Notes: generated by a model not told the origin, from the letters alone. Counted from the first letter of the stretch, positions 7,376-17,274 are shown. The stretch is DNA of 64,000 bases from an uncultured Bacteroidales bacterium (GCA_902798615.1 CADBXL010000003.1:1-64000); one strand, 5' to 3'. Made by a program: numbers and translations.

Positions 7376-9832
7376 TTATTTGTTTACAGTCTCCACCTTG
7401 CTGTCACCAGGGCGATAAAGATAGCCAACAGAAGCAGCACCATTAGCAGAGTATGTCTTCCACTCTATGTTCTTCCAGTCAATCTGGTCAGTGCGCTGTG
7501 CAAGGGCGACATGAGGGATTGCAGAGCCGTTCTTCACAAGAACGACGATAGGCATCTGGTCGCCTGTCTTCTTCCATTGCGGAACATCAATCTTACGCCA
7601 TCCCGGCTGATAGACCTTACCTGTCTGATAGTCAATCCAAGGTTCTTCGCCTGGGAGATACATGGTACGTGAAGTGCCAGCCTCAAGCATCGGAGCTACG
7701 AGCATCTGACTGCCGAACATATATTCATCCTCTACAAGCCATGCGCCCGGATCATCAGGATATTCAAGAAGAAGGGCTCGCTGCATTGGAAGTCCCTGCT
7801 CGGTGCAGAGCTTTGCCTGTGCATAGATGTATGGCATGAGCTTATACTTCATCTCAGCAGACTGACGGAAGAAATCCATGAACTCCTGTCCCTTTGAATA
7901 GTCTGACTGTCCGTCGGTATAGAGCCAAGGCTCTGTCTCCACGCCATGAATACGTGAGTGTGAGGTGAAGAAACCGTATGGCAACCAACGACGGTAAAGT
8001 TCCTCTGGAGACTTGGTTACGAAACCTCCGATATCATTGCTCCAAAAAGAGAAGCCTGAGAGTCCGAAAGAAAGACCAGCACGCACAGTTCCGAGAAGTC
8101 CAGTATTCGTAGTGCAGGCATCACCTCCCCAATGAAGAGGATAGCGCTGAGAGCCAGCCCATGCAGAGCGAGCCCAGATAATGCCCTCGTTGTTAGCACC
8201 GTCGATAGCCTCGTATGCAGTCTTGTTATAGCGAACAGGATAGAGGTTGTGCTCATAGAAGCCTGTACGGCCGTTGCTGTATATACCATTATTCAAAGGT
8301 GCGCCCTCACCAAAGTCAACCTTTATGACGGAAACACCCTGCTTTATCAAACCCTGAAGCTTCTCGGTGTACCACTTACGGGTTTGAGGATTTGTGAAGT
8401 CGAGAACGGCATCCTCGAAAGGCAACTGTCCATTAGGACTCTTCACCGCCATTCCGTTTTCCACAAGTTCGTTGAAATAGCGGTTCTTCGGAGTGAAGTA
8501 AGGCAACTGCCACAAGCAGGTGTGGAAGCCGTCAGCCTTGAGGTCTTTCAGCATCTTAACTGGGTCCTTGAAGTTCTTCTTCGAGAACTGATAGTCGCAT
8601 TGCCAGTCAACCTCGAACCAACCAGTATCGAAATGGATTACATCTGACGGAATCTTGTTATCACGCAACTTCTTCGCAACGCTACGGCCTTCTGCCTCGG
8701 TGAAATAAGAGATACGCGACATCCATGTGCCGAAAGACCAGAGCGGTGGCAACGTAGGCTTACCTACAAGCTCGGTGTATTCATTCAGGATTTCCTTTGG
8801 AGAGCCGAGCATGATGAAGAGATCGGCATTCTCATCGCCCATGAAGAGCTGGGTAGAACCGATATATGAGCATCCGAAATCAATGGTGACAGGGGCTGCG
8901 GTGTGCATGAAGATGCCATAGCCACGATTAGAGAAGAAGAACGGGATAGGCTTATACATATCAGGTGTCTCTGGTCCCTGAGTATCGGTAACGAAGAGAT
9001 TGAGTTTCTGCCCTACGTGATTGAGTCCGCTTGGAGCCTCACCACATCCGTATATCCTTTCGCCCGGAGCAAGAGAGAATACAGGTTCGATGGCACGACT
9101 ATTGTCAACGCCACGCTTCATCCACATAAGCGGATGTGTCTTTACCTGAGTGGAATCATTATCCGACAAAGCACGGGTATGCGTCAGTTCCTTGCCATTC
9201 TTATCCTTCACGACAAGTCGCCAAGGATATTTCTGAATCTCAATGCTACCCTCGGAACTCTTGTATACGATAGCCTTTGCAGTCTCCGTGACATTCCATT
9301 GCGCACGACCATCGGCAGGCTTCCTTACGAGCATTACCTCATCGTCATAGTTATCCTTCGGAATGATAGGAGATGTATAGAGACGAACACGCACGGTACG
9401 GCTGTTTACGGGCTCTACCGTGAACTGCAATTCAGGACTCTGGTCGTATGCAGGTCCGGGGAAGTCGAGGTTCTCAAGAGGGATGATCCATTGTCCGTTG
9501 GCATTGAAAGCCTGACGGGCATGGAGCTGCTGACGCGTCCACTTAATCTTACCCACGCCTGTAGCCTTATCGAAAGCCGCAAGACTATCCGCCGTGAAGT
9601 AAGTGTTTGACATATCAAAGAACTGCTGGCTCATATCCAGAGCCTGATTAAGCAGATACTGCTGTCCGTTGTTGGTGGTTAGCTGTGCCGAAGCTCCTGT
9701 CACGCAAAGGGCAAGGGCAATAGAAGCAAACAGGCGGCCTCTCCCCCCGCTTTTCACATACTCCGATGTACTCAACATCGGACTTCCCTCCATAGGGAGG
9801 GAGCTGGAGCGCAAAAGTGAAGGAAACAACAT
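7376..9832 (-). CDS. GH31 glycosidase, probably alpha-xylosidase, exported
   Basis: The protein (818 residues from the ATG at 9832; a TTG further upstream is less likely) has a GH31 barrel with nucleophile Asp506 in VIKVDFGEGAP and acid/base Asp571 in LHWGGDA. The KxDFGE form resembles the YicI-type alpha-xylosidase subgroup, which fits its GH74 neighbour: both would act on xyloglucan fragments. The N-terminus is interrupted: MLFPSLL is followed by about 26 residues encoded by a repeat (SSLPMEGSPMLSTSEYVKSG) before the hydrophobic core LFASIALALCVTGASAQ. Translation from an internal ATG (MLSTSEYV) is possible. Substrate preference is inferred from context. Confidence 0.88.
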   Translation of the reverse strand: MLFPSLLRSSSLPMEGSPMLSTSEYVKSGGRGRLFASIALALCVTGASAQLTTNNGQQYLLNQALDMSQQFFDMSNTYFTADSLAAFDKATGVGKIKWTRQQLHARQAFNANGQWIIPLENLDFPGPAYDQSPELQFTVEPVNSRTVRVRLYTSPIIPKDNYDDEVMLVRKPADGRAQWNVTETAKAIVYKSSEGSIEIQKYPWRLVVKDKNGKELTHTRALSDNDSTQVKTHPLMWMKRGVDNSRAIEPVFSLAPGERIYGCGEAPSGLNHVGQKLNLFVTDTQGPETPDMYKPIPFFFSNRGYGIFMHTAAPVTIDFGCSYIGSTQLFMGDENADLFIMLGSPKEILNEYTELVGKPTLPPLWSFGTWMSRISYFTEAEGRSVAKKLRDNKIPSDVIHFDTGWFEVDWQCDYQFSKKNFKDPVKMLKDLKADGFHTCLWQLPYFTPKNRYFNELVENGMAVKSPNGQLPFEDAVLDFTNPQTRKWYTEKLQGLIKQGVSVIKVDFGEGAPLNNGIYSNGRTGFYEHNLYPVRYNKTAYEAIDGANNEGIIWARSAWAGSQRYPLHWGGDACTTNTGLLGTVRAGLSFGLSGFSFWSNDIGGFVTKSPEELYRRWLPYGFFTSHSRIHGVETEPWLYTDGQSDYSKGQEFMDFFRQSAEMKYKLMPYIYAQAKLCTEQGLPMQRALLLEYPDDPGAWLVEDEYMFGSQMLVAPMLEAGTSRTMYLPGEEPWIDYQTGKVYQPGWRKIDVPQWKKTGDQMPIVVLVKNGSAIPHVALAQRTDQIDWKNIEWKTYSANGAASVGYLYRPGDSKVETVNK
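9736..9808. repeat. Extended family A repeat in the GH31 leader
   Basis: Palindrome ends (ggcctctccccccg and ctccatagggagggag) enclose a second hairpin, tccgatgt...acatcgga. The same compound form recurs at 60792-60865 upstream of yidC. Here it is translated. Confidence 0.7.
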
Positions 9833-9893
9833 ATGTGTTATAGGATATTTCAAGATAGTTAATAATTAGTTATTAGTTTGTTGAGTCTTAGCC

Positions 9894-9934
9894 TTCCGGC
9901 TCCCTCCCTACGGGGGAGGGCGGGGGGAGAGGCC
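9894..9934. repeat. Family A palindromic repeat abutting the transporter stop codon
   Basis: A full 41-bp copy (ttccggctccctccctacgg and onward to gagaggcc) ends 1 bp before the transporter coding region and is identical to the copy at 21941-21981. Confidence 0.8.
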
Positions 9935-9935
9935 A

Positions 9936-11279
9936 CTACTTCTTCAACGGGAACTTATACGCAAGGAATCCCATCAGCGCAGCCATAATAGCAGGGAAGA
10001 TTGAGAAGAGTGCCCATACCATTGTCTTTACCGATTCCTCGTTGGTAATAGTCACGATTGTCTCGCCTGTTGCCTCATCTGTTGTAGAAACAAGACCTGC
10101 CATACCGAGAAGCATAGCGATGAGAGAACCAGAGATAGCACCACCGAACTTCTGTGCCATTGTGCCAGAAGAGAAGATGAGACCAGTAGATGATGCTCCG
10201 AACTTCTCTGTTGCAAAGTCGGCAACATCGGCATACATAGACCAGAGCAATGGAGAATAGAGTCCTGCTCCTACTGATGTGAGGATAGAGACGGTTATCA
10301 ATACCCAGATATACGAGCTATCCATCGGTATGAAGAAATAGAACACAGAGGTCACGAAGCATATTACCGATGCCCATACGAATGCCATGCGCTTTGAGCC
10401 AATCCACTTGGTGAATGCTGGTGACAAGCCACCGAATATCATACATGTAGCCTCGCCAATGCCCATGAATACGGTGAAGTTAATGATGAGACTGCCCATC
10501 GTGATGTCACCGCCAAGACAATATGTGAACATATATCCTGCTACGGCATAGCGGAAACCGTTGAAGAAGTTAGTGCATACGGCAACAAGAGTGATATAGC
10601 ACCAAGGCTTGTTCTTGAAGAGATCACCAAACTGACTGAAAGAGAAGCTCTCGGCACGCTTCGGTTTGATACGCTCCTTTGTCAGGAGTCCGCAAGCCAT
10701 CGTCATAAGGCAGGCTATCAATCCAAAGGAAGCTCCGAGCACCGCATACTGATGCTGCTCACTGCCTCCCACCATCTTCTGAAGGTAAGGGAAGATGAAC
10801 AATGTGATGAAGCCCATTGCGTAAGCTCCCACCATACGGAATGAAGAGAACTGGTTGCGCTCGTTGTCATCATCGGTCATAACACCGAGAAGCGAACCGT
10901 AAGGCACGTTTACGAGTGTGTACATCGCCATCATGAGGATATAGAATCCGTATGCCCACACACGCTTTGCCGTGATTCCAAAATCTGGGGTGAAAAGCAG
11001 GAGTGCGAATACAAGTCCGTAAGGTATTGCTCCAAAGATGAGCCAAGGGCGATATGTGCCCCAGCGTGTCTGTGTACGGTCGGCAAGCGATCCCATGATA
11101 GGGTCTGTTACTACATCAAACATACGGGCGATGAGCATCAACGCAGCCGTATCGGCAAACGTAAGACCGAATACGTTTGTGAAGAACAATGGGAAGGCAA
11201 TTGACATTATCTTCCATGTGATACCTCCGGCAGCCGCATCACCAAGAGCATAGCCGATTTTTTCCTTTAGTGTAGCCAT
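9936..11279 (-). CDS. GPH-family sugar:cation symporter
   Basis: The 447-residue protein has about 12 membrane segments and the glycoside-pentoside-hexuronide (GPH/MelB-type) signatures: KIGYALGDAAAGG at the N-terminus and FDVVTDPIMGSLADRTQTRWGTYRPW in the first cytoplasmic loop (quoted in part: DVVTDPIMGSLADRT). I use the ATG at 11279; the longer frame starts at TTG. In the matching Bacteroides fragilis cluster a transporter of this kind sits between the phosphorylase and the epimerase, and is thought to import mannobiose across the inner membrane. It may also import xyloglucan-derived sugars here. Confidence 0.9.
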   Translation of the reverse strand: MATLKEKIGYALGDAAAGGITWKIMSIAFPLFFTNVFGLTFADTAALMLIARMFDVVTDPIMGSLADRTQTRWGTYRPWLIFGAIPYGLVFALLLFTPDFGITAKRVWAYGFYILMMAMYTLVNVPYGSLLGVMTDDDNERNQFSSFRMVGAYAMGFITLFIFPYLQKMVGGSEQHQYAVLGASFGLIACLMTMACGLLTKERIKPKRAESFSFSQFGDLFKNKPWCYITLVAVCTNFFNGFRYAVAGYMFTYCLGGDITMGSLIINFTVFMGIGEATCMIFGGLSPAFTKWIGSKRMAFVWASVICFVTSVFYFFIPMDSSYIWVLITVSILTSVGAGLYSPLLWSMYADVADFATEKFGASSTGLIFSSGTMAQKFGGAISGSLIAMLLGMAGLVSTTDEATGETIVTITNEESVKTMVWALFSIFPAIMAALMGFLAYKFPLKK

Positions 11280-11295
11280 ATATGACAAAATTTTC

Positions 11296-11489
11296 GGCCT
11301 CTCCCTCCGCCCTCCCCCGTAGGGAGGGAGCCGGAAGGCGAAAGGCAGTTCAAATTATAAGCCTAACCAAGCCTTCCCAAAGGGAAGGATGTTTGATTGT
11401 ATAATCGCGAAAGGCATGTTAATTATTAATTGTTAGTTGTTTTTGGTTCTCCGGCTCCCTCTCTACGGGAGAGGGCGGGGGGAGAGGCC
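11296..11489. repeat. Three palindromic repeats filling the transporter/GH130 spacer
   Basis: 11296-11336 is a family A copy (plus orientation). 11359-11393 is a 35-bp element (aagcctaaccaagccttccc and onward) identical to 34441-34475. 11451-11489 is a family A copy in the opposite orientation. The spacer is almost entirely repeat, so these are likely transcribed hairpins inside the operon mRNA and could influence processing or stability between genes. Confidence 0.75.
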
Positions 11490-11491
11490 GT

Positions 11492-12652
11492 TCATCTATT
11501 CTTTCTTATCAATTTAATTATCTTCTCCACCGAACTTGCAGTTGTCAATCCATCTTCTGGAGTATTCTTACAATAGTCGATGAGCTTGTCGATAGTAGAG
11601 GTCGCAACGTGCATACGAGTATCGGAAGAAGCATAGTAGATGAACACCTTACCATCCTCGTCTGCTATCCAGCCATTGGCAAATGTTACGTTCATCACAT
11701 CGCCTATGTATTCCTCCCCCTGCGGAACGAGGAAATATCCACCCGGCTCTGCAATAACCTTTGTTGGATCTTCAAGACTCGTCATATACAGATACAGCAC
11801 ATAGCGCAAGCCCGAAGCACAGGCACGAACACCATGCGCAAGATGCAGCCAGCCCTCCTTGGTTTTGATAGGATGAGGTCCCTCACCATTCTTCACCTCC
11901 GTGATGGTGTGATAGTGGCGGGCATTTATTATCTTCTCTTCCTTTATCTCTGCATTCTCAATATCATCAACAAGTGCCCAACCGATACCGCCACCAGAAC
12001 CTGTATCGATAAAGCCATCCTGAGGACGAGTATAAAATGCATATTTGCCATCAACAAGCTCAGGATGCAAAACCACGTTACGCTGCTGTGACTTTGCCTT
12101 GAGGTCAGGCAGACGATACCAAGTTTTCAAATCCTTTGTACGGGCGATACCTGCCGCTGCAGTCGCAGCACTAAGGTCTCCCAGCTGTGAATCATCATGA
12201 CGCTCTGCACAGAACACGCCATATATCCAACCATCCTCATGAGCGGTCAAGCGCATATCATATACATTAGTAGCAGGAATGACATCCTCTGGCATGGTGA
12301 TAGGCTCATCCCAGAAACGGAAATTGTCTATACCATTAGGCGACTCCGCAATAGCAAAGAAGCTCTTACGGTCAGCGCCCTCCACTCTCACCACGAGCAG
12401 ATACTTGCCATTCCATTTTATCGCACCACTATTGAACGTAGCATTCATAATGATGCGCTGCATCAGGTATGGATTATCCTTCTCGCAGAAATCATATCGC
12501 CATTCAAGGGGAGTATGCTCTGCCGTAACGATAGGATATTCATACCTGTCATATATTCCGTTACCCCATTCCTTCTTCACATTAGGACGGGAAAGTAGCT
12601 CCTCATGACGAGCACGCAGAGCCGCAACTTTCATTTCAAATTCCTTACTCAT
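11492..12652 (-). CDS. GH130 4-O-beta-D-mannosyl-D-glucose phosphorylase
   Basis: This 386-residue protein matches the size and motifs of GH130 mannosylglucose phosphorylases: [52 protein letters not shown] and [19 protein letters not shown] (each quoted in part). It has no signal peptide, so it is cytoplasmic. It would phosphorolyse mannosylglucose made by the epimerase into mannose 1-phosphate and glucose. The five-bladed propeller family also includes mannobiose-acting members, but the close match in length and the epimerase gene favour the mannosylglucose type. It is the second gene of the operon, 199 bp after GH26. Confidence 0.9.
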   Translation of the reverse strand: MSKEFEMKVAALRARHEELLSRPNVKKEWGNGIYDRYEYPIVTAEHTPLEWRYDFCEKDNPYLMQRIIMNATFNSGAIKWNGKYLLVVRVEGADRKSFFAIAESPNGIDNFRFWDEPITMPEDVIPATNVYDMRLTAHEDGWIYGVFCAERHDDSQLGDLSAATAAAGIARTKDLKTWYRLPDLKAKSQQRNVVLHPELVDGKYAFYTRPQDGFIDTGSGGGIGWALVDDIENAEIKEEKIINARHYHTITEVKNGEGPHPIKTKEGWLHLAHGVRACASGLRYVLYLYMTSLEDPTKVIAEPGGYFLVPQGEEYIGDVMNVTFANGWIADEDGKVFIYYASSDTRMHVATSTIDKLIDYCKNTPEDGLTTASSVEKIIKLIRKNR

Positions 12653-12851
12653 TATTATATTGAGGGCTTTTTCAGCCTTATTATATCCATCTTATAACAA
12701 ATAGTCAACAGCCCCGCCCCCGGAATGATGATGTGGGGAAACATCGCATCAATCTGCGATAAAATAAGTAAAGTCAAGAAAGAGAACACGGAGGCTGGGG
12801 GCCATTGTACTATTTATATCTTTATACTTTCAACTTTAATCTTTATACTAT
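12653..12851. repeat. GH26/GH130 spacer with GC-rich inverted repeat
   Basis: ccccgcccccgg near 12713-12722 faces ggctgggggcc near 12794-12804, with a smaller hairpin (catcgc...gcgat) between. After it comes a run of ctttatactt-type short repeats at 12820-12860. No gene is visible. Confidence 0.45.
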
Positions 12852-14033
12852 CTACTTTATTCTAAGTATATCTTTCACAAACAACAATTTCTTTCCTTTT
12901 GCCCATGCCTTGAAATCATCGGCAGTCTTTGCATCCTTCGAAGCTCCAAAGTGCTCTTTAGAATAATTGCGCCAAGGAAGGAAGTAGCAAATAGGATATT
13001 TCTCGATAACAGGCTTGAAGACACGTTGCCACCACGTTGCGTCTGGCGAATTCTGATAACCGCACTCGGTCATAGCTATTAGCTTGCCATGCTTCTTTGC
13101 AATATCTGTTATCAGCTGAAGGTCCTTGTCAAGCTGAACCTTGAAGTCTGCCTCACTACCCCATTGGTAAGCATCCTCACCAATAAGATCCACTCGATCA
13201 TCACCGGGATATCTAACCATCCACTTCTCCTCTGTCCAGTTGCCCTGAAGGTTTGGAGAATAAGACCATACTATATAGTCGCGCAACGTCTGGCTATTGC
13301 CAACCTCAACGGCATTGATATAATCCTGCGTGAGATTCCAGAAAGCGTGAAAATCAGCATCCGAGCAGTTTGCCTGTCCCCACCAAAACCAGTTTCCGTT
13401 ATTCTCATGCCAAGGGCGGAAGATTATCGGCACCTGATTACCTTTTTTGTCTTTTAAGGTTACAAGGAAATCAGAAATCCGCTTAAGCCAAAGCTGATAC
13501 TTGTCTGCCATCTTGCCACCCGGAAGGAGAGATTTTACCGTATTTTGGGGATTGTCTATCTGCGAAACAAGGTCCTCACGTCCTATCTTCTTCAAGGCTG
13601 CAACAGCCTCGTTGTATGCATTAATATCCTTCTCTATCCAAGCTGTAGTACCGAGTAACGGATTACGAGGATGCCACGAAATAGTCACTATTCCACCACG
13701 TTCATGCTGTCGGATAATCTCCTGACGAATACGGTTGAAAGGCACAGAGTCGAGATTCTTCTCATCACCCACCTCTAGACCTCCTAGGTCAAAGCCCATC
13801 ACTCCGGGATAGTCGCCTACAAGGTCGTATGTATCAGAGCGGTTATCATCCCAATCCCATGTAATGCCATAGAAAGGATCATCCTGATGACCATACATAT
13901 AGCCTTTCTGCTGTATCTTTGCCAAGCGGTTTATGAGCTGCTGTCGAGGCAAAGGCTTTGCTGCACTTGCAGGAATATCCACAAGAACCAACAGAAACAA
14001 CACGCCAACGGATAGCGTCAGTAGTCTTTTCAT
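12852..14033 (-). CDS. GH26 beta-mannanase, exported
   Basis: The protein (393 residues from ATG 14033; the longer frame uses GTG) has a signal peptide MKRLLTLSVGVLFLLVLVDI ending near ASA-AK and a GH26 barrel. The acid/base is Glu210 in FRPWHENNGNWFWWG, and the nucleophile is Glu323 in AMTECGYQ. GH26 enzymes cut beta-1,4-mannan, and the Bacteroides fragilis counterpart releases mannobiose from non-reducing ends. As first gene of the operon it feeds the transporter, epimerase and phosphorylase. Mode (endo or exo mannobiohydrolase) is inferred only from synteny. Confidence 0.9.
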   Translation of the reverse strand: MKRLLTLSVGVLFLLVLVDIPASAAKPLPRQQLINRLAKIQQKGYMYGHQDDPFYGITWDWDDNRSDTYDLVGDYPGVMGFDLGGLEVGDEKNLDSVPFNRIRQEIIRQHERGGIVTISWHPRNPLLGTTAWIEKDINAYNEAVAALKKIGREDLVSQIDNPQNTVKSLLPGGKMADKYQLWLKRISDFLVTLKDKKGNQVPIIFRPWHENNGNWFWWGQANCSDADFHAFWNLTQDYINAVEVGNSQTLRDYIVWSYSPNLQGNWTEEKWMVRYPGDDRVDLIGEDAYQWGSEADFKVQLDKDLQLITDIAKKHGKLIAMTECGYQNSPDATWWQRVFKPVIEKYPICYFLPWRNYSKEHFGASKDAKTADDFKAWAKGKKLLFVKDILRIK

Positions 14034-14076
14034 AATGCAAAAATACACAGTTTTAGTTATGTTATTAATTCGGTTG

Positions 14077-14099
14077 CAAAATTAACGTGATTCAATCAC
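14077..14099 (-). promoter_or_regulatory. Candidate promoter and operator of the hemicellulose operon
   Basis: On the minus strand TAATTTTG (14084-14077) fits the Bacteroidetes -7 box, 43 bp ahead of the GH26 start. A perfect 13-bp palindrome GTGATTCAATCAC lies at 14087-14099, between the -7 box and the expected -33 position; no good TTTG is seen at -33. That combination suggests a site where a regulator binds. Confidence 0.45.
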
Positions 14100-14274
14100 A
14101 TAAACTTTGCTTTTTTTATCATTTCCTTGCACTCGCATATTTTATTGACAAAAAATCATCTAACCACCATATAGCTCCACTATAGAAATGGGGCTTACAC
14201 AGAATTCTCATACCACAATAGGGGATTCCCTAAAAGATTTAAGGGTTATATTTTTTCGTCTCATATATTTTTTG

Positions 14275-14282
14275 TACCTTTG
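14275..14282 (+). promoter_or_regulatory. Candidate -7 box for the barrel protein gene
   Basis: TACCTTTG matches TAnnTTTG; the -33 element is not clear. The 14100-14274 stretch is otherwise featureless and AT-rich. Confidence 0.4.
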
Positions 14283-14342
14283 TACTGAATTTATACCAAT
14301 CTACCTGTCGTTTTGAGTGATAGATTGTGTTTTGGAAAAAAG

Positions 14343-15068
14343 ATGATTATGAAAATAAGTAAGATAATTTGTTTATTCGCTGTATTGTCAGTAATATCTG
14401 CCGTCTATGCCCAAGATGAGCGGCGACAATGGGCAATTGATACTAATATTGGTTTTACGTTTTTCAACATCAAACAAAATCCCATCGACCACTTATCGTC
14501 AAAACATGGCAAGGTGACATATCTGGGTGCAGAGTATTACATTCCGGATACCCACTTCTCGTTGAGATTGGAGTATCAAAATGAGAAAATAAAAATAATC
14601 AGGGATATGGTCGCACCTATTCAAGAATCGGTATCAGCAGGTGGAAGATGGTATCCGGCACCTTACGAATGGCGTATCCAACCTTATTTGGGAGCAAATA
14701 CAAATGTTTATTTTAGCGGCAATCAAAATTCCAAATGGTGGAACCAAAACAAATGCATAACCACAGAATATAATTGCTCGGTCAAGAGGCCAGCAATTTC
14801 GCTTGCCCCTTCCGTGGGCATTGACTTATACATCTTTTCATCTATCGCCCTTTATATCAACTATTCGTACAACATTGGTATTGGTTCAAAGTATGACATA
14901 AACTATTCACAGAACAATCAAGAGCCAACAAGAATCACAGGCAATATTAATCATCAGAATCTTCAGTTGGGAATTAAAATCAACTTTCCTTTCATTTGGA
15001 GCGAGGAAGATAGTGAAGGACTTGGCGAGGCCTTGATGGATATATTATTTGGTATAGATCATTATTAA
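14343..15068 (+). CDS. Outer-membrane beta-barrel protein, unknown function
   Basis: From the ATG at 14343 (purine-rich GGAAAAAAG just upstream) the protein has 241 residues: a signal peptide (KISKIICLFAVLSVISAVYA, cleaved before QDE), then alternating hydrophobic/aromatic strands such as SLRLEYQNEKI, QPYLGANTNVYF, ISLAPSVGIDLYIF and LQLGIKINFPF. This pattern fits a small 8-stranded outer-membrane barrel (porin-like OMP_b-brl group). Specific role unknown. It is divergent from the GH26 operon and converges on htpG. Confidence 0.7.
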   Translation: MIMKISKIICLFAVLSVISAVYAQDERRQWAIDTNIGFTFFNIKQNPIDHLSSKHGKVTYLGAEYYIPDTHFSLRLEYQNEKIKIIRDMVAPIQESVSAGGRWYPAPYEWRIQPYLGANTNVYFSGNQNSKWWNQNKCITTEYNCSVKRPAISLAPSVGIDLYIFSSIALYINYSYNIGIGSKYDINYSQNNQEPTRITGNINHQNLQLGIKINFPFIWSEEDSEGLGEALMDILFGIDHY

Positions 15069-15141
15069 ATCCGAACAGGCTCACAATAACGTTTCTTCTT
15101 TTCATTGACAAGGCTTTTCATCAAACAGACAACAATATAAA

Positions 15142-15186
15142 AAGACGCGAAGGCATGAGCTTTTAAACTCTGTGTCTTCGCGTCTT
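15142..15186. terminator. Hairpin between convergent barrel gene and htpG
   Basis: aagacgcgaag (15142-15152) pairs with cttcgcgtctt (15176-15186); T- and A-rich flanks on either side would allow use from both strands. Confidence 0.6.
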
Positions 15187-15213
15187 GGCGTTTATAACTT
15201 ATTATTTATGCGA

Positions 15214-17274
15214 TTATCCCAAGAGACTTACTGTACGCTTGAGGAACTTGTCGAGAGCAGCTCCCTTCAACATACCGTTCTGGAGGAGGGCGATGTCGAT
15301 AAGCTGGTGAACCTTGTCGTTCTTTGAAGCATAGCCAGCGAGAACATCAGACTTCTTCTTCTGCTCAGCAGAGATGTTGTTGCGTGTGTCCTCAAGATCC
15401 TTCTTCTGTTCCTCAGTAATCTCGTCAGACTTCTTATCCTTCTGCTCAGCCTCAAGAACCATCTTACGAGCCTCAAGTCCCTTGATCTCTGAGAGGATAG
15501 GCTTGAGAGCCTCTGCTGTGTTAGCGTTGGTATCTGCAAGGATAGCCTTAACGACTGCGTGGTCAGAGTTGAGCACGAGGGTGTATGAGTCTGGCATCTG
15601 GCCATAGAAGCCCATACCGCTCTGGAAACGGCTTGCGTCCTTCATACGGCGCATATACTCGTTCTGGGTGAACATAACAGGGGCAGCCTCAGCTCCAAGT
15701 GCCTGAACCTGTACCATAAAGTCGGTCTTTTCGATTGCAGGCATCTGTGACTTGAACACCTCAGAGATGTTTGCAACCTCTTCCTCAGAGAAATCAACCT
15801 TCTTAACCTCGTCCTTGACAATAAGGCGGTCGATGATATCACCGTCAACACGTGTGAAGCGAGACTTCTCGAACTTCTGCTCGAACATATTGATTGTAGG
15901 AGTGTCAAGCTCGCCATCGAGCAAGAGAACAGAATATCCCTTTGCCTTTGCAGCCTCGATGTATGAATACTGTTCCTCCTTATTATTAGCGTAGAGGTAG
16001 ATGAGGTTGCCGTCCTTGTCGGTCTGGTTGTCCTTGATGAGAGTCTTGTACTCCTCGAATGTGAAGTACTTGCCTTCTGTGTCCTTGAAGAGAGAGAAGT
16101 CCTTTGCACGATCATAGAAAGACTCGTCGGTCAGCATTCCGTAGTTGATGAAGATCTTGAGCTTATCCCACTTCTCCTCATAGTCCTTGCGGTCGTTCTT
16201 GAAGATGCCGTTGAGACGGTCAGCCACCTTCTTTGTGATGTATGTTGAGATCTTCTTCACGTTAGCATCGCTCTGGAGATAAGAACGGCTTACGTTCAAT
16301 GGGATGTCTGGAGAATCGATAACACCATGAAGAAGTGTGAGGAAGTCAGGCACGATGCCCTCAACCTGATCAGTTACGAACACCTGATTGCAATAGAGCT
16401 GAATCTTGTTGCGCTGAAGGTCGATATTGCTCTGTATGCGTGGGAAATAGAGGATACCTGTGAGGTGGAATGGGAAGTCCACGTTAAGGTGAATCCAGAA
16501 CAGAGGCTCATCCTGCATAGGATAGAGTGTGCGGTAGAATGACTTGTAGTCCTCGTCCTTAAGTGAAGATGGGGCTTTTGTCCAAAGTGGCTCTACATCA
16601 TTGATGATGTTGTCCTTGTCGGTATCAACCATTTCCTTCTTCTCTGAACTCCACTCCTGCTTCTTGCCAAAGGCAACAGGTATAGCCATGAACTTACAAT
16701 ACTTGTTCAAGAGAGACTCTATCTTTGACTTCTCAAGGAACTCCTTGCAATCATCAGAGATATGGAGAACGATGTCTGTACCGCGGCTGTCGCGCTCAGC
16801 ATCTGAAATCTCGAACTCTGGACTACCGTCGCAAGTCCACTTCAGAGCCTTTGCGCCGTCCTTATATGAACGTGTGATGATATCCACACGGTCAGAAACC
16901 ATGAATGAAGAGTAGAAGCCAAGACCGAAGTGTCCGATGATGGCATTTGCGTTGTCCTTGTATTTCTCGAGGAAGTCTGTTACGCCTGAGAATGCAATCT
17001 GATTGATGTAGCGGTCAATCTCCTCCTCTGTCATACCAATACCACGGTCAGAGATTGTGAGAGTGCCAGCCTCCTTATCGAGAGAAACATGAACGGTAAG
17101 GTCACCAAGCTCGCCCTTGAACTCGCCACGCTCAGCCAATGTCTTGAGCTTCTGTGTAGCGTCAACGGCATTTGAAATCATCTCACGAAGGAAAATCTCA
17201 TGATCACTGTACAAGAACTTTTTGATAACGGGGAAGATGTTCTCGGTTGTAACCCCGATGTTACCTTTTTGCAT
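15214..17274 (-). CDS. htpG: Molecular chaperone HtpG (Hsp90)
   Basis: The 686-residue protein has the GHKL ATPase N-domain (REMISNAVDATQKL, DRGIGM, GHFGLGFYSSFMV), the middle domain and the C-terminal dimerisation domain of bacterial Hsp90. The family start MQKGNIGV at 17274 is used; a longer frame adds 29 residues encoded by an upstream palindromic repeat and is unlikely to be real. It acts as an ATP-dependent cytoplasmic chaperone. It appears monocistronic, with repeats upstream. Confidence 0.95.
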   Translation of the reverse strand: MQKGNIGVTTENIFPVIKKFLYSDHEIFLREMISNAVDATQKLKTLAERGEFKGELGDLTVHVSLDKEAGTLTISDRGIGMTEEEIDRYINQIAFSGVTDFLEKYKDNANAIIGHFGLGFYSSFMVSDRVDIITRSYKDGAKALKWTCDGSPEFEISDAERDSRGTDIVLHISDDCKEFLEKSKIESLLNKYCKFMAIPVAFGKKQEWSSEKKEMVDTDKDNIINDVEPLWTKAPSSLKDEDYKSFYRTLYPMQDEPLFWIHLNVDFPFHLTGILYFPRIQSNIDLQRNKIQLYCNQVFVTDQVEGIVPDFLTLLHGVIDSPDIPLNVSRSYLQSDANVKKISTYITKKVADRLNGIFKNDRKDYEEKWDKLKIFINYGMLTDESFYDRAKDFSLFKDTEGKYFTFEEYKTLIKDNQTDKDGNLIYLYANNKEEQYSYIEAAKAKGYSVLLLDGELDTPTINMFEQKFEKSRFTRVDGDIIDRLIVKDEVKKVDFSEEEVANISEVFKSQMPAIEKTDFMVQVQALGAEAAPVMFTQNEYMRRMKDASRFQSGMGFYGQMPDSYTLVLNSDHAVVKAILADTNANTAEALKPILSEIKGLEARKMVLEAEQKDKKSDEITEEQKKDLEDTRNNISAEQKKKSDVLAGYASKNDKVHQLIDIALLQNGMLKGAALDKFLKRTVSLLG

